Below are positions 1 to 10,262 of a stretch of DNA of 64,000 nucleotides, piece by piece; position 1 is the stretch's first letter, and each line of letters begins with the position of its first letter. This DNA comes from Membranipora membranacea (taxonomy: Eukaryota; Bryozoa; Gymnolaemata; Cheilostomatida; Membraniporidae): assembly GCA_914767715.1 (NCBI GenBank), contig OU612072.1, positions 8,866,001-8,930,000 of the forward strand, in the 5' to 3' direction. A program made the position numbers and the translations under genes. The notes beneath the pieces were generated by a model. The model was not told where the DNA came from. It saw only the letters and a list, made by a program, of their open reading frames with translations, and made no database searches.

Positions 1-496
1 TACATGCACTACATCATTAAATTTAACCACCTGGATTATTTCGCACTGAGCTTTGCAAGCTTAAGCGGCCCAGCGTGGCTGAGCGGTGGGAGTGTTTGAT
101 CTCAGCCCAAGTTAAAATTCCGGTGAGGCCAGATTAAAAAAAGCAAGGAGGGAGCATGGGGAGGAGCCCTTTGCTTTTATTTAATATATATAAATATACC
201 AAAACTATAACGTGTTTGTTACGTTATATTCTATGGCTGTATTCACTGAAAATAAATTTGGGGGAGTTCTGACACATAACAGGACAACGAGACTCCGGCT
301 GTCCCTCTCATGGCCACAGCCATTTTATTTTGCACTTATAATGACATCGCCAATTGGCCATCAATCATAAACTCAATCGTCAACCTGAGAGTATATCATC
401 CACACCCTTGAAGTTTTGTGGCATTTATGATTGACATTTCTAGTTATTATTATAAGATTAGCTGAAGTTAAACACCAGTCAGCAAGTCAGCTTCCT
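1..496. other. Non-coding upstream DNA before lectin A
   Basis: I see no gene here. The stretch is AT-rich, with no open frame of useful length. Similarity to the other lectin locus begins near 440-500 and strengthens toward the promoter, so this is mostly unique DNA outside arm A. Confidence 0.5.
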
Positions 497-510
497 TGTG
501 AGAGAAGCGG

Positions 511-519
511 TATATAAAA
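511..519 (+). promoter_or_regulatory. TATA box of lectin A
   Basis: TATATAAAA lies 73 bp upstream of the start codon, leaving room for a short 5' leader starting near 540. The other lectin copy has a TATA-like ATATAAAAA at the matching position (39065-39073, minus strand). Confidence 0.7.
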
Positions 520-591
520 CAGAGCACAAGATGGTTATTTTCATTCCTTTCTTCACTGTATTCCATTCATATCTAACACAGCACACTAAGA

Positions 592-3500
592 ATGCAGATT
601 GCAGCACTTTGCCTCACTTTAATGAGCCTCATCGTTGGCTGTAAGTATTGTATAATAACTCTTGATGATTTGTTTTTATCTAACTCTAGTATCACATGTG
701 GTCATGAGGGATTTTTATTAATATTTTTCTTGCTTTCTGGCTTTGTGTTGGGCTCTACATTATGTGTGATAGTTTGTCATATTTAGAGGCAATTGGATAT
801 ATATATCCCGCTATTTTACCATTACAGCTTGCTGGACTGCAGCGGTAGGTGGTGGTGGTTGTGAATATGGCTGGGCGCTAACACCAGAGGATACATGTGT
901 TAAACTCTTCATGAACAAGGAAACCTGGAGTAATGCTAAGGCATCGTGTAGATCACATGGTAGTAAGCTTGTTACTCTTCCTAACCGGAGGATGATTCAT
1001 TATATGAAGGGCTTCCTCCTAGATTCAGGTAAGTACTCGCTACGATCAAAGGCTATTGGCTAAGATCAAAGGCTAAGATCAATTGGCTTAGATCAACGTG
1101 TCACTGCCAACGGCTGATTGGTTCCATTTTCAGTTTTGGCAGCTTGCTGCACCCCAATTCAGGAGGTCTTTTGTGGCCTCACATCTAAGTTGCATTCTAG
1201 TTTTCTAGGATGTATCACATTCTCAGTATGAGGATTTAGAACACCTTGCATTCCTCTTTAGGAGCAGCACAATGTTCTGCTTCTTACTAAACAGCAAGAT
1301 GCACGTAAGTCTGATCCCCACACCAATCACGTGATATACTATTGCATATATATCTCTGATCGAGAGAGAGTGAACAAATTCACTTAGCATGAGTACCATC
1401 ACAAGGACTTTGGTGTAACGACCTGAGCTCAATTTTACTAATTAGGGGCGGGTACAGGTTAGGTCCTTGTACTAAAGTGACTCTAACCATCAGAGTTACA
1501 CAGGGTAATAATGTAGTCTCGATTTCTGTGTGACTAGCCCAACCAAGTTTTTGACGCAAGCAAAAACTGATTGTCCACATTTTACACTTCTTGATTCTCC
1601 TGATATTGATATTGATACATTAGCACTTTCCACCGGAAGGAAAGAAGTGTATACATGTTTCTTTATTGTTAAATCAGATAGTTGTGTTTTTAATAACCTA
1701 TTGTGCTTCAGAAAGATAAATTTGGTTGAGGATGTCTTCTGGCAACACCCCAAACAACACAGGAGCACCTTAATCACCCCACACACAAAGAATAGATTTT
1801 TACTTTTTTAAATTGTTTTTTTTACTGAATTTTAAATGTGATCTTTACATTACAAGGTGTCACTTTGTATGTAACGAGACTTATAAAGGTTTAACACTTT
1901 GTGTCCACTGTCCATCACTGCTCTTTGCAGAAAAAGCCTTTTTTATAAATACACATAAATACGTCAATGCCATCTTATTGTTTCTTTCAATTTTTGTTGT
2001 TGTTTTCACATGGTCTTATTTGCTTCATGCATTGATCGGTGGTTAAAAAAGTTCATAATAAAAAATCACAAGTCAAAATAAAAATAATAATAATAATAAT
2101 GTTACTTGATGCCCTCTAGGATTTTTGTCTCCCCTACATCTATTTTATAAACTACGGCCTTGACATGAAAACGAAACCTGTTTTTTGTGCGCATTATAGC
2201 CAAATGTATTTGAAGCCTGATATACCCTATATCATAGAAAATGAGCCTCAACCCGATTACCCGAACCCAGACCCCACCATGCTACATACTAAGCATATAC
2301 ATATCCACAAATATATATTATGTATACCTATACATTCAAATATATACAAAACAGGTGCTGTAAGATTAGCATTTACAAATTATTCATTAATAAATACACT
2401 TTATTCTAGATAAGATTCAAGCCAAGGAAACTCCAGACGCCCACGCATATCAAACTATTCAGAATTTGGATCTGACAAACAAGAACTATGTTAAGTTTAC
2501 AGTGAAAGCCTGCAATGATGCACATCTAACCCTTCAGCCTACTGCTTCTGGTATCAGCAGGTAAGAGATACATTATTAGTAATAGCATTAGCATTAGTAA
2601 TAGTAAAAGTAAGAGTAACAGTATTAGTAATAGTAATAGTAATAGTATTAGTAATAGTATTAGAGGTAGCCAGTCACATCCACTTTTTAGTTGTATTAGT
2701 TTTAATGATCTCAAGAGAACTCCCCGTGGCGTGCTGATAATGTCCAGTCCAGTTTTATTTGTGAGTTTTTAACAATAGCCACATTTGTATTGAGTAAAAA
2801 ATAAGCACAACACTTCAATGTTATCTAACCCTGATCTGGTGGAGAAATTAAAATCAACCAATACCAATATCGATACCAAAGAGAATTTTCATCTGATCCT
2901 CATGAGAAATTTTAGATAATTGATCCAATATTTATGCCCAAAAATGGATGAAAACTCATACCAATAAATCTATAGTAGACATACTTTCCGTATATGTATC
3001 AGTATGGTCAATCACTTCCAGGTCTCATTATCTTCATGCATGTATGAAATTATTCAAACATTACTCTCACCACTCTTTACAGGATGATCTGCAAGATTCT
3101 AGTCCCCTTGCATCAAGTTAATCGGTAATTATTTATAGCCCACAGCAGGATACACATTGAAAAACACTTCTTATTTTATCACTGTTCATCAACTGTTCTC
3201 TAGCCTTGAAGTTCCAGTATACGAGATAATTCTCGGCGGATGGGGAAACACCAGATCTGTTATCAAGCACAGGCTTCAAGGAGCCGAGGTGGCTTCAAAC
3301 AATCAGAGCTCTGTTGTTGACTGTTCGGCAGAAAGGTCAGAAACGATCAATGTCAATCTATTGCAATACATGAATATATACAGGGTGGTAGTTTAGAAAA
3401 TTGATATGAGGAGGCAGACTGAAGCATCACCAGGAGGGTCGCTGTAAGCTCCTCTCTTAGCAATTTAAGGCATATAGCTGATTCTGACATGAATTATTCA

Positions 3501-5098
3501 ATTATAGTGTTTTTAGGCCACTGTATTTAGTTCGGTGCCGCCTGCCTCCCCTAGAATTACGGGCCTGATATATCAATTTGAGACCATGAACAACAAACAA
3601 TTTTCAAGGAGGCCTATTCAGTTGAAACTATGTCAAACTGAGCCAAGAGTTTATATACCTTAGAGGTTGAACAGACGATAGAGAGTTTTCATCTCCACCT
3701 CCTATATATGGCATCAATTGACTGGCAGTGAATCGCAAGCATGCTAACCACCCCTTTGTATATTTTCACCAACTGTTTGTTGAAAACTACTCTGAAACTT
3801 GAGCATTTTTACATACTTATCTGCTGAAATTATTCATTTAGTGATAGCTTCTTGAACGATATAATTGACATATCGTGTCGACTGATACATTTTAAGAGTA
3901 AAATGGTTATCGAGTCAAACTACTGAAGGTTTTAAATATTTTGATGGCACAATATTGATTCCATCATATCAAGCTTTGTTTAAAAGTAGAGTGGGTTGAA
4001 ATTAAGCAAATGTGTCTTACTGAGTATTGTACTGTATTTGTGACAGTTTATCATTGGTATCGTTTGTTGTTCACATTGTGGCTCATTTATCATTTGTTAT
4101 ATGCTTGTTTTAGACTGTTTTGGATATCTTGGGCTGGTGGTAAGATCAGGGTGGGTAGAAGTGGCTCCGTCTTTGATAGTAATACTGTTATACTGGAGCA
4201 TCAAGACACTGAGGCTAGTGAAATCAAGAGCTTGGCAGTCTCTACCGGATGGGGTGCCACTGGCAGCTGGAAAGTCTATAACCAGAATGGTGAGTCCCTT
4301 AAAAAAAAACCCATGTTGCAACAGATTAACGTTCCCAATGGTTTTAAGCTCTACTGAGGAAGTACATAGTTCATCCGATACATTTGATTTATGTGTTAAT
4401 ATTTGAAAAAAAGATGTTTGTCTTCAATGCTGGACCAACCATCTTTGGTTTTTTCTCTGTCTTGACATCACAGCTGCATCCGCTCATCTATAAGCCCCGT
4501 GCTGCAGCGGATCAACTTTCCAATTGACATGAATCTACAGAGGCAAAACATCCGATACATTTGATTTATTTGAATCGAAGGACTGATGATTTTAGATCTC
4601 CCACAACTCATAGAGTTAGTGCTCACATGACTTGTTGCAAAAAATGTGGTAAACCATGTCAGAGTTGTCTTAGATTTTAAGAAAGGCTAGATGACCCCGA
4701 ATTTGGAAATGCAATGGGATACTTGATACTTTGTTTTGGATTGATTTCAGTCTAAAAACTAACTATAAAGAAAGTTTGATTTCTTTTGTTTTTAATGGGG
4801 TTTTCCACTGTCTTCACATATAAATAATACTTGGTTTGATTAAAACCTTGCAGGTGCCCTGGATCATATTTTCTGGATCGGAGGTAAGAGACAGTCAGGC
4901 ATATGGAGATGGGATGGTGTGAGTCGGGATAACATAGCGGTGACTGACTGGCAATCAGGGCAGCCTAACAACGTAGGAGGTAATGAAGATTGTGTAGAGC
5001 ATCACATGGGTGTCTGGAACGATAAGCAATGCAGCGCTCTTAACAGTTACATATGTGAGAGGAGGCCTACATACATGTCTCGCGTGACTGAGACTTGA
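592..5098 (+). CDS. Secreted C-type lectin with an inserted Methyltransf_FA domain (lectin A)
   Basis: Exons are 592-640, 828-1028, 2410-2560, 3204-3335, 4114-4289 and 4854-5098. They sum to 954 nt (317 aa plus TGA), all with GT-AG borders and matching phases. Residues 1-17 form a signal peptide. Residues about 27-83 are the first half of a long-form C-type lectin domain (CEYGW, TCVKLF, ASCRSHGSKLVTLP). Residues about 95-232 match Methyltransf_FA (VKFTVKACNDAHLTL, ILGGWGNTRSVI, FWISWAGGKIRVGR, STGWGATGSWKVY). Residues 237-307 complete the lectin fold (FWIGGK, GIWRWDG, GQPNN, EDCVE, VWNDKQC, YICE). All six framework cysteines and the calcium-site WND are present. GQPNN sits where sugar-binding lectins have EPN or QPD. 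The product is probably a secreted carbohydrate-binding recognition protein. The Methyltransf_FA domain is not expected to be an enzyme here, which is an inference from other secreted proteins that carry it. Confidence 0.9.
1135..1300 (+). repeat. Dispersed repeat in lectin intron 2
   Basis: A block containing GATGTATCACATTCTCAG followed by AGGATTTAGAACACC recurs in diverged form at about 31010-31130 (+), 38110-38270 (-, the matching intron of lectin B) and 47120-47240 (-). The copies in arm B lie outside any lectin sequence, so this is a mobile or dispersed repeat. No target duplication was resolved. Confidence 0.6.
2575..2685 (+). repeat. AGTAAT/AGTATT-rich microsatellite in lectin A intron 3
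   Basis: Imperfect hexanucleotide-like repeats of TAGTAATAG/TAGTATTAG start just after the exon 3 donor. The same intron of lectin B holds a longer version (36583-36790). The poly-leucine and poly-isoleucine frames seen across both are products of the repeat, not proteins. Confidence 0.8.
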
Positions 5099-5402
5099 AA
5101 CAGCAGATTTATAAGAGTCATAATGAGACAGCTTTGCAATATTTCATTGACTAGGTTGGTCAATATCTGGCCGTAATTGTATCAACAATGTCCTTACCTA
5201 TTTCCCATAAAGGTTTCAATGAATTATCTGGAAAATATTATTGTTTTTGGTTACAACCGCATTCCTAAAAATGATATCTCGTCATCAAAGACATCAAGTC
5301 AGTTTTTTTCACAACTACTCGACCATCTATATAGCAACTGGAATTTTTTTCTCTGCTGTTCATGGCATAGTCTTAAGAATGTTAATGTGGAATAATATGG
5401 AC

Positions 5403-5408
5403 AATAAA
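5403..5408 (+). terminator. Polyadenylation signal of lectin A
   Basis: AATAAA lies about 305 bp after the stop codon in the context GGACAATAAATTATTTC. The other copy has AATAAA at the matching place (34017-34022, minus strand). Confidence 0.7.
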
Positions 5409-5436
5409 TTATTTCATATTTCTATATAAGTCTATA

Positions 5437-6033
5437 TTACAAAACATCGATTGATATGGTTACATACCAGGTGTAATGTAAAAAGTCATTTATCAAATGG
5501 TCATCATCAAGTATGTAGTTCAATATCAGGTTTTTGGTTTTATTATCTATAATGCCACCAAGGTCACTTATGTTTGGAATATTCAGATTATTAGCGTCTT
5601 TGAAAAACTTTCTCAGTTGTTTCTTATCTTTAGCACAAATGGAGGTGTACAAAATAGGCAGACAGTATGTAAGAATAGAAACAATAAAACTTTTAAATAG
5701 CATTGATGAGAAAAGTTCGGTACTAGTGTGACAAAAGGTTCTTACAATATGCATCCTCTGAGAGTTAACAAGATTATCAACATGAGACTCAAAACGTAAT
5801 TTTTTATCAATTAAAACTCCCAGGTACTTAACATGATCACATCGTTCGATTTCTATACCATCTAATTGCAGAGTTGTACTGTCAGGCTTATCTCTATTGG
5901 TACACAAAAGCATTTCTTGAGTTTTAGATGGATTCAGAGAGAGATCTAGTTTTTTACATAATATTGACACTCTGTTAATCTCATCGAAATATGCCTGCAG
6001 ATCATAAGCATCTGAGATACATCCTATTATGTA
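5437..6033 (-). pseudogene. Non-LTR retrotransposon reverse transcriptase, 3' fragment
   Basis: An open frame of 177 codons (5970-5437) reads LNPSKTQEMLL, then VKYLGVLIDKKLRFESHVD, then ILTYCLPILYTSI. This is the thumb and C-terminal part of a LINE-type reverse transcriptase. The frame extends upstream to about 6033 (GCISDAYDLQAYFDEINRV) and stops just short of where the YADD catalytic motif should be, so the copy is 5'-truncated as LINE copies usually are. It belongs to the same family as the copies at 22672-23130 and 54746-55195. It lies tail-first against the end of lectin arm A and may have helped define that boundary. Confidence 0.85.
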
Positions 6034-6184
6034 GTGATGGCAACGAGACGGGACAATTCCTGGTCTCGCGGGACTTGTCTCCTCGAGACAGTATCTCGTC
6101 CCGTCAAGACAGACAACTCTTATTACAGGTCGGGACTACTCGCATTGTAAATGTTAGTAGCTGGTCAAAACATTGCCTCCACCC
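6034..6184. other. GAGAC/GGGAC-rich spacer with a small inverted repeat
   Basis: The interval is rich in GTCTC/GAGAC words. GACGGGAC (6047-6054) pairs with GTCCCGTC (6098-6105). It separates the truncated reverse transcriptase from the minisatellite and may be the edge of another element, but no terminal repeat or target duplication was resolved. Confidence 0.35.
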
Positions 6185-6700
6185 AGACTCGAACCACAGA
6201 CTCGAACCACAGACTCGAACCACTGACTCGAACCACTGACTCAAACCACTGACTCGAACCACTGACTCGAACCACTGACTCGAACCACTGACTCGAACCA
6301 CTGACTCGAACCACTGACTCGAACCACTGACTCGAACCACTGACTCGAACCACTGACTCGAACCACTGACTCGAACCACTGACTCGAAACACTGACTCGA
6401 ACCACTGACTCGAACCACTGACTCGAACCACTGACTCGAACCACTGACTCGAACCACTGACTCGAACCACTGACTCGAACCACTGACTCGAACCACTGAC
6501 TCGAACCACTGACTCGGACCACTGACTCGGACCACTGACTCGGACCACTGACTCGAACCACTGACTCGAACCACTGACTCGAACCACTGACTCGAACCAC
6601 TGACTCGAACCACTGACTCGAACCACTGACTCGAACCACTGACTCGAACCACTGACTCGAACCACTGACTCGAACCACTGACTCGAACCACTGACTCGAA
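6185..6700. repeat. 13-bp minisatellite, about 40 copies
   Basis: The unit is GACTCGAACCACT repeated head to tail about 40 times. Variants are few: the first units end ACA, one reads TCAAA, one has CGAAACACT, and three consecutive units have CGGACC. Because 13 is not a multiple of 3 and no unit carries a minus-strand stop, all three minus frames stay open for 160-195 codons and give the same 13-residue periodic peptide (SSQWFESVVRVSG). Confidence 0.95.
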
Positions 6701-7760
6701 GCAACTAAAATATAATCTATTTTAGCCACAATTTCTAAATTTAAAGATGCATTGCCGTTTGACTAAATAAGCCATCACAAAAGTACAAGGAAGACCTTTT
6801 CGGACCGACAGAGTCAGTATATTGTGGAGGCATGTGTCATATGAGATTATAATAATATTAATAATCATTAACGTCATGGTTTCACTGGCTTGCTATGCTT
6901 GGCTCAGGGAGGCTCTACCGGTCGTGGAGCAAGTCAATTGAATAGTATAAAACTCATGCACTTTCCCCGACAATCTGTTGTTTGACAAAGGTGAGCTAAC
7001 CTATATATACATGGAAATTACAACTTTACTATACATGAATAAAAAATCTTGTTGAGATATTAAACATTGAAAAAGATGGGAAACCAAACAAGACAAATTG
7101 TGCCCAAGACTCATTTCCACATTTGATGTTGAATGATGAGATTTTCAGCTTAATTACTCGATTCGAATTAGCACCATCAATAATTCATTTTATAATCCAA
7201 ATATTTTGTAAAATTTAGTATTAACAATTTATAATCTTTGGTATTAACAGTATTAGGCAAACTGTAGGGGATTATAATTGTACTTGTGGCATTTGGGACA
7301 AAGGATTATTGTGCCTCATACATTGTTTGAATTGAACGCTTGTTATAGATGGGGCTTTGTTTAGACAAAGAGAGTATATCAAAGGCTAAGGTCTCTGGCG
7401 TATTGCGCAATCGTTAGCATACATCAGGCATACTTTTAAAAAATAGATATACATGTTACATTTTGCTTGTATGGAATTTACAATGATGCAAAAATCGCCA
7501 TTTTTGGACAGCCCTATGCTAAACGACCAAAAACAATTTGGAAGAAATCGGACTATTGGAAGTAGGTTTGCGATACATTACCTTGTCAGTAAAGGCTGTT
7601 TTTTGTAGATTTCTTTGAGAAATGATATTTTTTTCAATATTATTGTCGCTCATTGGGTTTATATTGGTATAATGCATAATTACATGTGGGTCTAGTTCAC
7701 CTATGATAAATACACTTCCCGAGAGTGAAGTTCAAAGTTTGGTCAGGAGGAGATAATCAC
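6701..7760. other. Intergenic DNA without recognised features
   Basis: AT-rich unique sequence. I see no open frame with recognisable motifs, no tandem repeat and no RNA gene. Confidence 0.5.
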
Positions 7761-7765
7761 TAAAT

Positions 7766-8230
7766 TCAGCCAATACTTTTAATGAACTGAGTGGAAATGT
7801 GTAACATTCCTAGCCGATCTTCATAGTCATGATCAGGCAGTTTAATCTTTGAGGCTGAGCGCTGGAGACGCTCTAATCTTTCACAGTTTGTGTCACCAAT
7901 GAGGGAAAACCATGCAGGCGAGGCATAACAGCTAATGGGACGGATGTTGCTAAGATAAAAAGTCCTCAAGCCATCGCTGTCAAGACCTATGGATTTCAAT
8001 TTACGCATTAAAAACAATCGTGTGTTACATTTTGTTACTAATGTATCGATATGCTTATTAAAAGAGTGTTTATCATCAATAAAAATTCCCAAGAATTTGG
8101 TGAAAGCATTAGGTTGCATCAATGCATCATCAACAACAACATCATCACTATAGTTGTGCTTATAATTTAGGCAGGTGTTCATCAACTCTGACTTCTCAGC
8201 GTTTAGCAGCATATTACCCTCAGTTCTCCA
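7766..8230 (-). pseudogene. Non-LTR retrotransposon reverse transcriptase, second family, 3' fragment
   Basis: The minus frame reads WRTEGNMLLNAEKSELM, then FTKFLGIFIDDKHSFNKHID, then LRTFYLSNIRPISCYASPAW, then LERLQRSASKI. These are the post-YADD region and thumb of a LINE-type reverse transcriptase. It is distinct in sequence from the family at 5437-6033. The catalytic palm is missing upstream and the frame ends at a stop at 7766, so this is a truncated relic. Confidence 0.85.
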
Positions 8231-9880
8231 CTTTTGCTACACCCATTTGTGGGTATACACAATCCACCCGCTGCTACAATATGTAGGAACCACTTTGTAA
8301 AGATACTCATCAGCTTAACAAAAACAAACAAAAAGTCATTACGTAACCAACCCTTGTATTATGTATTTAAATTAAAAGTTATTTTGTTTCACCAGCTTAA
8401 CTAGTTGTCACTGCTCTCATCTGCAGGATTAGGTTCAGTCCAATTTCGGGGGAACAATAGAGTAATTTACTCTTTAAACAGGGGATCCAGGGTGCAGTAT
8501 TGTGTCGAGGAGTGTATTTATTGCAACTTCTGGCCACCTCCCAACATCTTCATGGGGCGTTGGCTGTCTGTGATTGGTCTGAGGGGATGGTCTTTGTGTT
8601 GGTGTGTTCCCTGTATATCTGGTAAAAAATATCCTATTTCAGTGTTCTTTGATGAGTCAGTGCACTCAGTTCGTTAGCAAATGAACTCAGACAGTTTTGA
8701 ATGTATATCAAAGTCTATTTTACAAAATCAGTTTAGAGGAAAGAAGGCAAAAGGTATGAATATTACCCTTATTATTTTATTGTTACCTGCATTCCTCATT
8801 AAAGTATTATATGTATATATACCTTGAATTGTGTATTTGACACCTTATTATTTTACGTTTTGGAAGTAACAGTTTATTTTCAAAGTTGTAAAGTAAAAGT
8901 AAAAAGTTAATTTTTTGAGAACTGTGTAATGCGTTTATACATAGTCATATAGTCATTGTTTGTAATAATCTTTTATAGATTTCACGGTTTGAATCTCAGT
9001 AAAGTTTGTCAATAAATGTTACAAATTGTACGACAATAGTCCAAGTTCCGTCAGTCAAAAGTCATAAATCCCCTAATCTGAAAGTCTAACGATAGGGACA
9101 CTGGATGAGGGTATTTTTCAACTGTACTTTATTTTGTGATGTAGAAATGAAAACGTGATAAAATTATGATAATCTCTTAAGAACTCCAGGCCGGATATAC
9201 TAAAAACTGTGCACACAGAATTAATTCATTGGACATGATAGATAACTCACATAAGGCTTATTTGTTTCTCATACTCCATTTACCTGATTGATACTGGTAA
9301 TCTCACCCACTTTATTAGCTCAAGCCTCGTATCATATTACTCTACAGTGCTTTTCTGTGTCATACATTCAATATCTGACAGTACTGATCCAGCATGAGCA
9401 GCTACATCACAAAAATTTGCAAGAGTAAGCTTGGGTAATTTTCACTGACTTTTGATTTATCTTGTCATGTTTACCATTCAATGATGAGAGAACATAATTT
9501 TCCCAAATCATAGAAGACAAGATAATCACTTTTTAAACCAGGGCAAATGTAAACCATGTAAATCACTGAAGCTTAGGGAACATTAATATCAAAGGGGAAG
9601 GAACTAAATTTAGGTGCAGTGGGAACATTATTGACATGAAAGGTCAAAGCTATTAAATTCAGTTCATGCATGATGAAAGTTTGTTAGGTAGAGATGTTGA
9701 TCAGTATTCCTTTTGTGCACACCAAACCCTTCAGTGATTCGAAACAACAAACTAAATTGGGGAACTACCAACCTGTTTGGCCAAAATTGTGCATAAAAAT
9801 AACTTTGTGTACAGCTTGGGTTGATGATGTCGAGGCTTCACATGAAAGATAACAGCCTTTCTAACTGGGAAATTAGCCTA

Positions 9881-9950
9881 TAAATAATGAATATCTTTAT
9901 ATATAGATTTAGCTGCAGCTGAATCTATATATATAGATATTTATTATTTG
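9881..9950. repeat. Near-perfect 70-bp palindrome
   Basis: It is centred on AGCTGCAGCT (9911-9920), with arms reading TATAGATTT and GAATCTATA and only a few mismatches outward. It would form a long hairpin. It abuts the MITE that follows. Confidence 0.65.
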
Positions 9951-10200
9951 TGCAAAATCGGTTCCTATTCAGAGCTTATTCCATGAGGGATAATGATTTT
10001 ATAAAAACATGAAGTTATACCTACACTGTATAATTAAAATTGAATTGAATAAGTTGTCTACTTATACCATAATTATAGTTGCATAATTTTGTCAGGAATG
10101 TGATATAATCATTATATAAAGTGGAATAATGAAGGTATAAACGTGATTATTCAGACTTATGCCCAGTGTATAATCATTGAATAGGAACTGATTTTGCACA
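9950..10200. mobile_element. Short inverted-repeat element (MITE-like) upstream of the CUB receptor
   Basis: TGTGCAAAATCGGTTCCTAT (from 9950) is matched in inverted orientation by a block ending in GATTTTGCACA at 10200, giving about 23-bp terminal inverted repeats around a 250-bp AT-rich core. The core contains TATATAAAG at 10113-10121. The superfamily is not assigned because the flanking duplication is ambiguous. Confidence 0.65.
10113..10121 (+). promoter_or_regulatory. Possible TATA box for the CUB receptor, inside a MITE
   Basis: TATATAAAG lies 142 bp upstream of the first ATG of the CUB receptor. AT-rich MITE cores produce such words by chance, so this is only a candidate promoter. Confidence 0.3.
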
Positions 10201-10262
10201 GTGCTGTCTTAGGTTCAGCTTCAGCTTCTGCGAATTATTGTCCGGCACATCCATCAACAATC

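Larger units (their letters stand above)
497..5450 (+). repeat. Arm A (left copy) of an inverted duplication carrying a lectin gene
   Basis: This interval matches the reverse complement of about 33975-39080, including promoter, all six exons, introns and the polyadenylation site. Paired coordinates add to about 39,580 throughout (592 with 38984, 5098 with about 34480). Exon lengths 1-5 are identical in the two copies. Introns differ by microsatellite growth and short insertions. At the right end similarity stops at about 5450, where a reverse transcriptase fragment begins. Confidence 0.9.

Noticed and set aside
2526-2714. Leucine-rich minus-strand frame over lectin A exon 3 and intron 3
   Set aside because: It is the antisense of an exon and a microsatellite.
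6104-6729. Three overlapping minus-strand frames of 160-195 codons with SSQWFESVVRVSG repeats
   Set aside because: They are translations of the 13-bp minisatellite, identical in all frames, with no start context or homology.
10194-10262. In-frame upstream extension of the CUB receptor
   Set aside because: It begins with TTG rather than ATG and lies partly within the MITE terminal repeat. ATG at 10263 is preferred.
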